Shown here in pieces: positions 1 to 7,391 of a stretch of DNA of 10,899 nucleotides (position 1 is its first letter; every line of letters starts with the position of its first letter). The translations under genes were made by a program, and so were the position numbers. The notes under the pieces were generated by a model that saw nothing but the letters and a program-made list of their open reading frames with translations, was not told the origin of the DNA and searched no databases. Where the stretch lies: NCBI GenBank assembly GCA_015062085.1, contig SUVI01000136.1, positions 1 to 10,899 of the forward strand. Reading direction: 5' to 3'. Source of the DNA: Planctomycetaceae bacterium (GTDB lineage: Bacteria > Planctomycetota > Planctomycetia > Pirellulales > Thermoguttaceae).

Positions 1-1349
1 GAACAGTCGATTCAGACTACTATCACCAGCTTCGGGAGACGCTTTGCTCGCTGAACCTTTCGGGCGTTCCTCGGCGGGAGCGCAAAGTCCTTGCGAAAGC
101 CCTCTCCCCCACCCCATCCAAGCGCTATGCGACGAACACGGAATTCGTCTCTGCCCTTGCCCGCAAACCCCGCTTCCTGCTCTGGACCATCGCACTATGC
201 CTCATCGCACTAACGATGGTGTTTGCCGTTGGCAAATATCAGGAGCGGGTGGAAAAGCACCAGAAATACGTTGCCATAGAAACCGGCCTTTGCATGGAAA
301 TGGAAGCACAATTCTTTTTTTACGAAACGCGGTTTCTTGCCGCAAGTAAGGAGTTGGCAGATGAATGGGAAATTATGTTCGAAAATATTCAAAAAGCTCC
401 CAACAAACGAAAATACCATATCAACAAATTTATTAAATGCCTTGAACAGCACGTTCAAGTCTGGCAATTCGAAAAAGAACATGAAAAAAAAGATGTGCTC
501 CCGCTGCCTAAGGAGGCAGATCTGAAAATACTGCAAGAAAATGGAGTTTTAATGGAAGAGTTTGAAGTATTTTACACAACTCGTCATCCGCGTATTTGTG
601 AAGGATACGATTCCTATCTAATAACGATGGATATGGTAATTCAATATCTTCTTTATACCGAGAATATTCCCCCCAGTATTAAAAATTTGGGGCGTATTAA
701 TTATGAGTACCTAAATACAGTGCTGGACAGCTATTATTATGCACATTTGGATCTTTTGACCATGACGTCCGAAGAAACCCGGAAAAAGTGCTGTCAAAAT
801 CTTGAAAATCTTCAGATCTCATTGGGGAAAAATGTTTCCAAAACACTGACAAGTGAAGAATATATGAAGCTCCAGCTAGCTTCACATCAGAGAGAAGAAG
901 AACTTGGAAATCAACTAGGCAACATTTTCAATTCTATAATAACTCCAGATCACGAAGAAGTGGATGAATCCATTGAACAAAACATGCCAACCCCAACGAG
1001 TACAGATGACGTTTCCACCACACCTCTTGACATGATGGCGGACAACACCCCCCTCACGACAGAAGAAATAACGAAATTCTCCAAATTGTTGATGTCGATG
1101 ACTGAAAAATTTCAAAAACTGACAAAAATGCGTGAAGATAAAAGTCTCCCCGCAGACGTCCAGGCAAAGGTAGAACAAGGAATCGAGATCTGCCTTGAAG
1201 CTGGAGTTAAAACCGGCCTCAATAAAGGCAGAGATTTGAGTAATGCCGAAAAACGCAAAGGCATATCGATCCTTCAGTTAGCCCTTATGGGGCTCGACAA
1301 GCTCGAGATCCCGGAACTTGCAACAGCATCAGAGGATCCTGAAGAATAG
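1..1349 (+). CDS. Membrane Ser/Thr protein kinase, C-terminal part (5' end outside window)
   Basis: The reading frame is open from the left edge (first full codon at position 3) to TAG at 1347-1349, giving 448 residues; an ATG at 216 is internal, not the start. Residues 9-53 resemble the last helix of Hanks-type kinase domains: a short Leu-Ser-Gly-Val-Pro segment, then LAKALSPTPSKRYAT with the family-typical Arg (residue 41), then an FxxAL ending. Residues 58-77 (FLLWTIALCLIALTMVFAVG) form one hydrophobic segment after a basic Arg-Lys-Pro-Arg stretch. This predicts a cytoplasmic kinase anchored by one helix, with about 370 residues outside the membrane. That outer part is charged, helix-rich and Glu/Lys-rich, and I recognise no family in it; it may be a sensor. 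Base composition falls from about 57% G+C in 1-240 to about 35% in 361-720. The catalytic core lies outside the window, so the kinase call rests on the C-terminal signature and architecture. Confidence 0.72.
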   Translation, partial: TVDSDYYHQLRETLCSLNLSGVPRRERKVLAKALSPTPSKRYATNTEFVSALARKPRFLLWTIALCLIALTMVFAVGKYQERVEKHQKYVAIETGLCMEMEAQFFFYETRFLAASKELADEWEIMFENIQKAPNKRKYHINKFIKCLEQHVQVWQFEKEHEKKDVLPLPKEADLKILQENGVLMEEFEVFYTTRHPRICEGYDSYLITMDMVIQYLLYTENIPPSIKNLGRINYEYLNTVLDSYYYAHLDLLTMTSEETRKKCCQNLENLQISLGKNVSKTLTSEEYMKLQLASHQREEELGNQLGNIFNSIITPDHEEVDESIEQNMPTPTSTDDVSTTPLDMMADNTPLTTEEITKFSKLLMSMTEKFQKLTKMREDKSLPADVQAKVEQGIEICLEAGVKTGLNKGRDLSNAEKRKGISILQLALMGLDKLEIPELATASEDPEE

Positions 1350-1367
1350 ATCGTTCTTTCGACGGAC

Positions 1368-1416
1368 TCGCAGTTCCTGAAAATGCTTTTTCGCATTCAG
1401 GGACTGCGATTTTTTT
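1368..1416 (+). terminator. Rho-independent terminator of the kinase gene
   Basis: A long imperfect inverted repeat starts 18 bases after the kinase stop. The left arm is 1368-1386 (TCGCAGTTCCTGAAAATGC) and the right arm is 1393-1409 (GCATTCAGGGACTGCGA). They are separated by a short T-rich loop and followed by a run of seven T at 1410-1416. Position and T-run both fit an intrinsic terminator on the + strand. Confidence 0.85.
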
Positions 1417-1531
1417 GTATCTTTTTCGCCCGTTGCCTGTTTTTCCGCGATTTGCTCTTGCGCGGATCTTCATTTTCTGTTATCTTTTATTGACTGTTTG
1501 TGCAGAACATTTTCAAAGGGCCATTTAGAAT

Positions 1532-2347
1532 ATGAAACGTATACTGCAATCGTGTTTCGCACGTCATTTTGATCGCCAGCGGGCTCGTGTCCTGGCCGCC
1601 GCGGCATTTCTTGCACTTTTCAATATCGTGTGCCTCTCCGGATGCAGCACCTTCACTGCGAATAATTACAATGCGGAAGGAGTTCGGCTGCTTGCACAGC
1701 ATCGGACCGAAGAGGCGCTCAACTGTTTCGAGAAGGCGAAAAACGCGGACCCGACCAGTCCGGACTCCTACTACAACAGCGGAGTCGTTTATCATAAACG
1801 CGCGATCGAAACCGGTCACGAGCAGGATTTTCAAATGGCAAAATACTGCTATGAACTCTGCCTGCAGCGGTCCCCGAATCACGTGGAATGCAATCGTTCT
1901 CTCGCAACGCTTTACTGTGACATTGGGCAGAATGACTACGCGTTTCGTCTTGTTGAGGAATGGGTCGCCCGCGTGCCGAATTCTGCAGAACCGCGGATCG
2001 AGCTTGCACGCCTTTATGATGAACACAAACAGCTCGGCAAAGCACGTGACTGTCTGAATGATGCCGTCGCGATCGATAACCAGAATCTTCGGGCTTACAC
2101 GGCACTCGGCCACGTCCGTGAACGCATGGGAGACACCGAAAATGCGATCGCAGCCTACGAACACGCACTCGCACTGAATCCTTACCAGCCGGAAGTGCAT
2201 AATCGGGTAGCTGCGCTTCGCTATCAAGACACAGCCCCCACCCTTTCTCCGATCCATCCGAACACGCCAGGCCGGGAAAATGCAGTCGATCCGGACAACA
2301 GGGAAATGCTTGCGACCGAACCGAAAGAAGGGTCTGCCGTTCACTAA
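1532..2347 (+). CDS. Tetratricopeptide-repeat lipoprotein
   Basis: This 271-residue protein has a basic N-terminus, a hydrophobic segment (residues about 19-34) and a lipobox Leu-Ser-Gly-Cys ending at Cys38, so it should be lipidated after signal peptidase II cleavage. Ser at +2 and no Asp favour outer-membrane placement under the usual sorting rule. Residues about 45-225 hold roughly five TPR units with typical spacing and endings, for example EALNCFEKAKNADPTSPDSY and AIAAYEHALALNPYQPEV; the second unit carries a small insertion. TPRs are protein-binding scaffolds, so an assembly or scaffolding role in the envelope is likely, but no partner is visible. The C-terminal 40 residues are Pro/Glu-rich and probably disordered. 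ATG 1532 was chosen because it precedes the signal peptide, with a weak AAAGGG about 10 bases upstream. It stands alone between two terminators. No convincing promoter was found in 1417-1531. Confidence 0.85.
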   Translation: MKRILQSCFARHFDRQRARVLAAAAFLALFNIVCLSGCSTFTANNYNAEGVRLLAQHRTEEALNCFEKAKNADPTSPDSYYNSGVVYHKRAIETGHEQDFQMAKYCYELCLQRSPNHVECNRSLATLYCDIGQNDYAFRLVEEWVARVPNSAEPRIELARLYDEHKQLGKARDCLNDAVAIDNQNLRAYTALGHVRERMGDTENAIAAYEHALALNPYQPEVHNRVAALRYQDTAPTLSPIHPNTPGRENAVDPDNREMLATEPKEGSAVH

Positions 2348-2370
2348 AAAATCCCGGCAGCTACCGGGAT
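2346..2370 (-). terminator. Rho-independent terminator for the leftward cluster
   Basis: A perfect 7-bp stem is formed by ATCCCGG at 2351-2357 and CCGGGAT at 2364-2370. Read on the - strand, it is followed directly by six T (complement of 2346-2351). It lies 50 bases past the stop of the C_GCAxxG_C_C gene. The T-run overlaps the region just after the TPR gene's stop, so the two convergent genes share this spacer. Confidence 0.75.
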
Positions 2371-2386
2371 CCATAGCCCAAAGGCT

Positions 2387-2408
2387 AAGGGGGCTCGGCC
2401 CCCTTTTT
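2387..2408 (+). terminator. Rho-independent terminator of the TPR gene
   Basis: An 8-bp stem, AAGGGGGC (2387-2394) with GCCCCCTT (2398-2405), encloses a TCG loop. T continues to 2408. The G/C-rich stem followed by T-run fits an intrinsic terminator on the + strand, 40 bases after the TPR gene. A smaller inverted repeat, TAGCC (2374-2378) with GGCTA (2383-2387), sits between this hairpin and the leftward one. Confidence 0.8.
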
Positions 2409-2419
2409 ATGTTGGCGCT

Positions 2420-3058
2420 CTACGCATAATGCGCGTTAAGGAGCTCGACCGCCTTTGCCATGATCGAAGCAGCGTGACGCCGACAGCGTTCCAGAACGAT
2501 CTTCATCTGCTCCTCACTCGCAGCTTTCACCCACGCACCTCCCATTTCCCGGCACGTGATGCCGTTGGAAACGACACGGAGGAAATCTGGATGCTCATCC
2601 ACTTCCGGAATGAATGTGGGGAGTTCCGCTTCAGCGGAAAATTTCGCGAGTTCCGCCGCCATGACGCGAATATCGGCGTAATCCTCAACAAAAAAACTCA
2701 TGAACATCACGCCGCCGCTGACTGCACCGCAGATCTCCTTCAAATGCGCGACCCCAGCCCTTCCGTATCGGAGGACCTGGCAGGGAAACGCCTTCGCAGC
2801 CTGGGCATCCGGACCGTCCGCCTGCTCTGCGTAAACTTTGAGCGCTCCCTTCACCGCACCGTACATACAGCCATGCGCACCAAAGGTCTCGTAGACGCTC
2901 TGCGCAACTTTCTGCGGATCAAGTTTCACGTACGCCCAGCATTTTTCGTTTTCAGCTGCTGCAGTATCACGGGCAAATGCCGTTTCGTTCAGCAGCCCAG
3001 CAAGCGTCAATCCCAAACCGCCGGCCATCACACCGCGCCGAGTCATTTTCTTTTCCAT
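2420..3058 (-). CDS. Tat-exported C_GCAxxG_C_C family putative redox protein
   Basis: This 212-residue protein begins with a twin-arginine signal peptide: MTRRGVMAGG (residues 5-14, RR at 7-8), a mild hydrophobic stretch, then an Ala-Phe-Ala cleavage site near residue 29. The body matches the C_GCAxxG_C_C family, known for four conserved Cys and a CGAxxG motif. The likely counterparts are Cys64 (GCMYGA), Cys110 (CGAVSGG), Cys169 (TCREMG) and Cys192 (RCRRH). Cys40 and Cys93 are extra. Family members are regarded as redox-active and often lie near transporter genes, as here; the chemistry is not established. Tat export suggests that the protein folds, perhaps binding a cofactor, before crossing the membrane. 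ATG 3058 was chosen over an upstream in-frame ATG at 3094 because a GGAAAG ribosome site lies 6-9 bases before it. The 3094 start would add 12 residues and overlap the previous gene's stop. It is the last gene of a leftward cluster, 32 bases after the barrel gene. Confidence 0.82.
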   Translation of the reverse strand: MEKKMTRRGVMAGGLGLTLAGLLNETAFARDTAAAENEKCWAYVKLDPQKVAQSVYETFGAHGCMYGAVKGALKVYAEQADGPDAQAAKAFPCQVLRYGRAGVAHLKEICGAVSGGVMFMSFFVEDYADIRVMAAELAKFSAEAELPTFIPEVDEHPDFLRVVSNGITCREMGGAWVKAASEEQMKIVLERCRRHAASIMAKAVELLNAHYA

Positions 3059-3090
3059 TTTTGACTTTCCTTTTCTATCTATTTTCCAAA

Positions 3091-4323
3091 TCAACCAAAG
3101 ATGCGGTTCAGACGCTCCAGATTTCGCTTCACTTTTTCCTGGGAAGTCATCGAAACAGCGTCTTCGATCTGTTCGGGGACCGCATTTCCACGAGGACGCG
3201 AGGTACCGGAAGCGACACCATTCGGTTTTGCGGTCGAACTCTCCATCATTTTTCCGGCTGCCGACGGTACAGCTGCCGAGGCGTGGATCGCCGACTCGTA
3301 ACTCAGCACCTGCGCCATGGACCGAAGATCGTCTTCCAGAAGCCGACGCGGCACGATACCGAGTTTTTTCAGTTCTGCATGGTAAAGTTTCACACCGTCC
3401 ACCGGCATGAGGTATCCGTCCGCGATCTGACGCAAAATGTGAATGAACGTCAGCTGATGCTCTGCCGAGTTGATCTTTCGTCCGTAAAGTGCGACACGCG
3501 CACCGTATTTTTTAGCCTCCCAGAGCATCTGAAATGCGTCAAACGTCGTGCCTGCCGACCCGCCGAGAATGCCAACGACGAGGGAGGAATCGAAATTGGC
3601 GAGATCTTCCATCGCCTTCGGACCAAAGTAGGGGATCTTGAGAAAAACGGGCCGTTCCGCTCCTGCAACGCCCGCTAAAGTGCGTACGATGTGGTCATTC
3701 ACGAATTTCGGAACGTCAGCGATCGCGGCAGCCGGAGCATTCGGCGCGAACACTTCCAGGAAGTAGCGGAACCCTTTCGAAGCGGCTTCCGTGCGGAACT
3801 GTTTGTACGCAAGAAGCGTTTCCATATCGCGTTCCAAATCATTGTTGAACGTGACGGAATAGAGTCCCAAGTCGGCACCCAGCTTTCGCTCTTCCGGCCG
3901 GCAGGTCCCCTTCCCGCACATGGCATAGTCCAGCGACGCAGAGCGAAATGGATGAGACGGCTGCGAAGTATAGACCCCCTCTGCGCCCGCAAGCCAAATG
4001 TCCGTCGCATCATTCGCACGGATCGCCGGCGTGATGGGAGAGTCCTCAAAAAGCCGTTCTTTCAGCGTGAGGATCTCACTGGTACTGGCACTCATCAGCA
4101 CGATGTCGACCAGTCCCTGCGCGATCACTTCACGGATCTGGGCACGATACTGATCTAAAGTACGAAACTTTGCCTCTTTTCCATGCGCTTCCGGACTCAT
4201 CCCAGGCGCTGCCAGACCGTACGCCATGTCCGCATCTTTCGCATCCGCCAAAATGAAGTCACTGCAGCTTCGGTCCGCAAGGATCCGCGCAATTTTTACA
4301 TCAAGTGTCTTTTGCATGATCAT
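3091..4323 (-). CDS. Aldolase-like beta/alpha-barrel protein
   Basis: This 410-residue cytosolic protein lacks a signal peptide. Residues about 10-330 alternate short hydrophobic strands (SDFILADAKD, DIVLMSAS, YFLEVFAP, PVFLKIPYFG, LVVGILGGSAGTT, ARVALYGRKI) with helices, as in a TIM barrel of the class I aldolase type. Lys229 in FLKIPY is placed like a Schiff-base lysine. The following GILGGSAGTT resembles a phosphate-binding loop. The substrate is unknown, and I do not assign it to fructose-bisphosphate, deoxyribose-phosphate or LsrF-type activity. Residues about 340-385 are a Ser/Ala/Pro-rich linker, and the last 20 form a basic helix (EKVKRNLERLNRIFG), an unusual tail for a barrel enzyme. 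Starts at 4323 and 4317 are both possible. They lie inside a 12-bp palindrome, GCATGATCATGC (4314-4325), and neither has a clear ribosome site. It lies between the FNT channel and the Tat protein in the same orientation, which suggests co-expression. Confidence 0.7.
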   Translation of the reverse strand: MIMQKTLDVKIARILADRSCSDFILADAKDADMAYGLAAPGMSPEAHGKEAKFRTLDQYRAQIREVIAQGLVDIVLMSASTSEILTLKERLFEDSPITPAIRANDATDIWLAGAEGVYTSQPSHPFRSASLDYAMCGKGTCRPEERKLGADLGLYSVTFNNDLERDMETLLAYKQFRTEAASKGFRYFLEVFAPNAPAAAIADVPKFVNDHIVRTLAGVAGAERPVFLKIPYFGPKAMEDLANFDSSLVVGILGGSAGTTFDAFQMLWEAKKYGARVALYGRKINSAEHQLTFIHILRQIADGYLMPVDGVKLYHAELKKLGIVPRRLLEDDLRSMAQVLSYESAIHASAAVPSAAGKMMESSTAKPNGVASGTSRPRGNAVPEQIEDAVSMTSQEKVKRNLERLNRIFG

Positions 4324-4349
4324 GCCAATAAAAAATCCAGGTCGATCTC

Positions 4350-4409
4350 AATTCAAACAACAGTCCAAACAACAGTCCGAACAAAATTCCGAACAACAGT
4401 CCGTTTCAC
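4350..4409. repeat. Degenerate 12-bp tandem repeat upstream of the barrel gene
   Basis: About five units of 12 bases are visible: AATTCAAACAAC, AGTCCAAACAAC, AGTCCGAACAAA, ATTCCGAACAAC, AGTCCGTTTCAC. On the - strand the unit reads approximately GTTGTTTGGACT. The array lies in the 152-base gap between the FNT stop and the barrel start, within the transcript if both genes are co-transcribed. It may arise from slippage or hold protein or RNA sites; no known function is recognised. Confidence 0.75.
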
Positions 4410-4475
4410 TCCCCCCGCTCCGGCACAGTTTTCCAACTCGGGTCCATTCCGGACAGCCAAACCGAAAAAAACGTC

Positions 4476-5126
4476 TCAACGGGCCGGTGCGATCTTCCAC
4501 GCCAGCGGGAAAAACCAGCCGCCCAGAGAATTTCCGAGCGTCATGAGCAGGATCGAACCAAGCACACGCACGGTTTCTTCCGGAGCAAACAGCCTTCCCG
4601 AAACACTGAAATAATACATATTCGCGATACAGTGTTCAAAACTGGACAAAATAAAAATCATGACGCACAGAAAAACCATTCCCATACGATAGATCGGCGG
4701 AAATTCGTCCCGGCGAAAACAATCTACGGCCGAAAACATCAAAATTCCGCAAAAAAATGCCAAAATCAAAATACTCGCCGGCTGATCGGCCAGCTTGACC
4801 AAACAAAGCTCTTGTGCAGCCGGAACGATCTTCTCCGCAATACGAGTCTGACGCACGAGAAGCCCGACAGCCGCTGTCCCGGCAAAATTTCCGACCCAGA
4901 TCGCCAGAAGTGTTCCCAAATACGGCACGAACTCACCGTGTGATTTCTGCACCAAATAACCGATCGCCCCAGTGTAGAGCTTAAACGAAAAACAGAGGAT
5001 CAAAAAAAGACCGAATCCGAAGAGAAACGCACCAGGGATCCCTCCGCCGACAGAAAGATTGACCGTCCCGGCAATTCCGAGTGCGATCCCCGCCAAAAAC
5101 GCATGAACTAACGTCCTGAAAATCAT
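4476..5126 (-). CDS. Formate/nitrite transporter (FNT) family channel
   Basis: This 216-residue membrane protein has six hydrophobic segments. Family marks include LAGIALGIAG in helix 1, FKLYTGAIGYLV after helix 2, WVGNFAGTAAVG in helix 3, SFEHCIANMYYFS at residues 162-174 with the central pore His165, and GNSLGGWFFP (residues 199-208) in helix 6. FNT proteins are pentameric channels for small monovalent anions such as formate, nitrite, hydrosulfide or lactate. The substrate cannot be read here, and the protein is shorter than the usual 260-290 residues. ATG 5126 was chosen over an in-frame ATG at 5180 because AGGAG lies 7 bases upstream of it and because it places helix 1 at the N-terminus, as in the family. 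The gene is preceded by a good sigma70-like promoter and followed in the same direction by the barrel and C_GCAxxG_C_C genes. It is probably the first gene of that cluster. Confidence 0.88.
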   Translation of the reverse strand: MIFRTLVHAFLAGIALGIAGTVNLSVGGGIPGAFLFGFGLFLILCFSFKLYTGAIGYLVQKSHGEFVPYLGTLLAIWVGNFAGTAAVGLLVRQTRIAEKIVPAAQELCLVKLADQPASILILAFFCGILMFSAVDCFRRDEFPPIYRMGMVFLCVMIFILSSFEHCIANMYYFSVSGRLFAPEETVRVLGSILLMTLGNSLGGWFFPLAWKIAPAR

Positions 5127-5242
5127 TTCTTCTCTCCTGCCTAATGGAAGAACGTTCTTTCCTATCTTCGAAACCGTCAAAACATCCTGCGCACTCCATT
5201 TTCAAGCCCACAGGATACAGATACCCAAAAAATCCTGACACC

Positions 5243-5270
5243 ATTTTACGTCAATGTCTCATTCTGTCAA
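5243..5270 (-). promoter_or_regulatory. Sigma70-like promoter for the FNT cluster
   Basis: On the - strand, TTGACA (5270-5265) is separated by 16 bases from TAAAAT (5248-5243). The -35 box matches the consensus fully and the -10 box matches 5 of 6. Transcription would start near 5236, leaving a leader of about 110 bases before the ATG at 5126. The stretch 5271-5391 between this promoter and the stop of the next gene is A/T-rich and shows no clear terminator. Confidence 0.65.
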
Positions 5271-5391
5271 ATTGAAAAGTTTCCAATTCCTACAAATTTT
5301 AGAAAAAACAGCCGCACAAAGCCTCAAATCTCTCGCAGTTCGCCTATCTTGTACCCATTAATAGAACGCTCTTCAGAAAAGATCTCAATAC

Positions 5392-7359
5392 TCAGTCAAA
5401 CAGTATCCTCTGCAGGATTGGAAAAAGTGGCCGATATGAAACCGAAGACGCCTTCTTTTTCTGCGGCTTTCCAGCCTCCTGAGGTTCCGGACGTGCTTCT
5501 TCCCGTAAAGCCTGCGTAGAAATGATCCGCGGCCGAAACTCCCGCACTAAAGGCTTCCATTCGGGAATCTCACGAGAACTTCCGTGGCGCGATGGAACGC
5601 CTTCCGTCATCTCACTTTCCGCGGACTCATCTTCCTCCTGCATTTCGCCAGTCTCCCTGCCTCTATCCCGCAAATTTTTGTCATAGATCGGCGAGAGGGT
5701 CCGAATACGTTTGGGACTTTCCCCCGGCACTTCCGAGGATCTTTCCTGCCAACACTCAAACTGAAGATGCGGAAAAATCGATTTCAACTCCACCGGCCCC
5801 TCCAGCCCCTGCAATTCCTTCCCAAACTGCCACCGCGCCCGAAATTTCTTCAGAAAAGTACTGTCCGAAGTAAAAATCGGAAGTGCCAAGCCGTTTCCAG
5901 CCTCAGCCTCATTAGGATCCGCACACTCCAAATTCCGTATACCGTTCATGAGATCCAAAGAGTCCAGATGTCCCAAAGAGACCTCCGGCAAAAATCCCGG
6001 AATGAACTCTCCGGCAGGAGATCCAGGCAGGCCATTCGCGCATTCTTGCCCCCCACCGGACTTCGTTCCCTGCCCAATATCCGTCTCGGCAGAAAAGTCC
6101 ACCACCAAAAGTCGGCGTTTCGCAGGTAAAGACTCCGCAGGCGCAACAGCCTTCCGAAGGTCCGCATCCTCCGCCTTCGCTCCATTCTCCGCCTCTTGCC
6201 CCAAACCATCAGAAACAGATGCTGACAATGCCGTAGAAGCGCCTTTTCTGTCTTCCGAACCCGACAGCTCCGCCGGATCCTGCGTTTGCCCGGCTTCCCC
6301 CTTCTGTTCCGGCATGATGATCAGCCTGCCTGTGCGTACAGAACTTTTAGAAATATCGTGCGAGCACACCCTGGAAGTCGTTCCAAAATCCAGCAATTCA
6401 CGCGAAATATCCTGAAGAGGCCGACCGTTCAGATCCGTTTCGTGCGTGACCTGCGTCACGATCCGACCCGGCACTGAAAAAGACGCCACGACCTCCGAGG
6501 TCGAAATATACGTCGGATACTCCCCGCGAATTGAATATTGATAGCCGTTAAGTACCTTTCCAAGAAAAGAAAACTGTACATTTCGAAGCGTGACCCACTG
6601 CTTCACCGTTTCGCACGGCTGAGCAGCTCTCCCGCGCCAAGTCGTACGTTCTTTACGGAAAAGATACGGCAAAGTCGTTTCATTGATCCAAAAAAGAGTT
6701 TCACGCCGAAACTCGGAACCTTCAGAATACACCTTCACGACACGGCACAAGATCGACTGCCCCTCAACTTCCAGAGCAGCCGGAGCCAACTCCTCCGCAC
6801 GGTGGACCTCAAATGGAGAAAGTCCAAGAAAATCAGAACTCACCGTCTTTGGTCTCTTCTGGATACTTTTTCCGGCAAGCAAAAGATAGGATTCCGTCAG
6901 GGAAGAAAAGAAATCAGTACGTTTCTCGTGCAAACTCGAATTCACTTCGAGTACCGTCTTCGATGATCCATGGATCCTTCGCCGGCTTTCGATCAAAATA
7001 CGTGAAAAATTCCACGCGCCCAACTCAAAATTCCCCCACGGATGAAATTCGGCCGGCAGCTCGATGCCAAGCCCATTCAAAACTTTAGAACCCGGTTGAA
7101 ATTTTGAGAGCGCTTCTTCTGAAAAAGTATCATGCGCTGAACGAGGCCCCGCTTCACTTGCCAGATCCGCGGCATTCCCCCCTTTCGCCGGCGATGCTGC
7201 CGCCAAAACAGGGTCACTTTCCGCAAACAAAACCCCGCCGGCACACAATACTACGACCCCGGAAATGAAAAAAAGCACGGCAAAAAGTCCCGGAAGATAC
7301 TGCCAGCCGCAGTACTGGGAAAACGTCTCTTTGCCATACTCTTCCATATTTGCTCTCAT
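5392..7359 (-). CDS. Single-pass membrane or secreted protein of unknown function
   Basis: This 655-residue protein has a polar N-terminus, a strong hydrophobic segment at residues about 22-46 ending in Val-Leu-Phe-Ala (uncleaved anchor or signal peptide), then an Ala-rich linker. Residues about 100-345 look like one folded, beta-rich domain with many aromatics (HPWGNFELGAWNFSRI, SILCRVVKVY, TLFWINETTLPYLFRKER, LNGYQYSIRGEYPTYIST). I do not recognise its family; a distant similarity to LolA/LolB-like lipid-binding folds is only a guess. Residues about 350-655 are hydrophilic, rich in Glu, Ser, Gly and Pro, and probably disordered. They end in a basic Lys-Lys-Lys segment and a short hydrophobic tail. 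In-frame ATGs at 7359 and 7347 are both plausible; GAGAG five bases before 7347 slightly favours that one. It has its own promoter at 7431-7459 and seems to be a single-gene unit. The reading frame is intact. Confidence 0.75.
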   Translation of the reverse strand: MRANMEEYGKETFSQYCGWQYLPGLFAVLFFISGVVVLCAGGVLFAESDPVLAAASPAKGGNAADLASEAGPRSAHDTFSEEALSKFQPGSKVLNGLGIELPAEFHPWGNFELGAWNFSRILIESRRRIHGSSKTVLEVNSSLHEKRTDFFSSLTESYLLLAGKSIQKRPKTVSSDFLGLSPFEVHRAEELAPAALEVEGQSILCRVVKVYSEGSEFRRETLFWINETTLPYLFRKERTTWRGRAAQPCETVKQWVTLRNVQFSFLGKVLNGYQYSIRGEYPTYISTSEVVASFSVPGRIVTQVTHETDLNGRPLQDISRELLDFGTTSRVCSHDISKSSVRTGRLIIMPEQKGEAGQTQDPAELSGSEDRKGASTALSASVSDGLGQEAENGAKAEDADLRKAVAPAESLPAKRRLLVVDFSAETDIGQGTKSGGGQECANGLPGSPAGEFIPGFLPEVSLGHLDSLDLMNGIRNLECADPNEAEAGNGLALPIFTSDSTFLKKFRARWQFGKELQGLEGPVELKSIFPHLQFECWQERSSEVPGESPKRIRTLSPIYDKNLRDRGRETGEMQEEDESAESEMTEGVPSRHGSSREIPEWKPLVREFRPRIISTQALREEARPEPQEAGKPQKKKASSVSYRPLFPILQRILFD

Positions 7360-7391
7360 TTAACGAAATTCTATCCCTAACGTCACTTTAG

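Noticed and set aside
216..218. ATG as start of the kinase-tail gene
   Set aside because: The frame is open upstream to the left edge, and the upstream part encodes a kinase-like end and the first half of a membrane helix; starting here would cut the helix.
1487..2374. 295-codon frame on the - strand
   Set aside because: It lies opposite the TPR lipoprotein gene, which has a lipobox and repeat consensus; this frame begins inside a terminator hairpin and has no recognisable features.
2429..3678. Two long + strand frames (2429-3064 and 2977-3678)
   Set aside because: They are opposite the C_GCAxxG_C_C and barrel genes, with Arg/His/Phe-rich composition typical of antisense reading.
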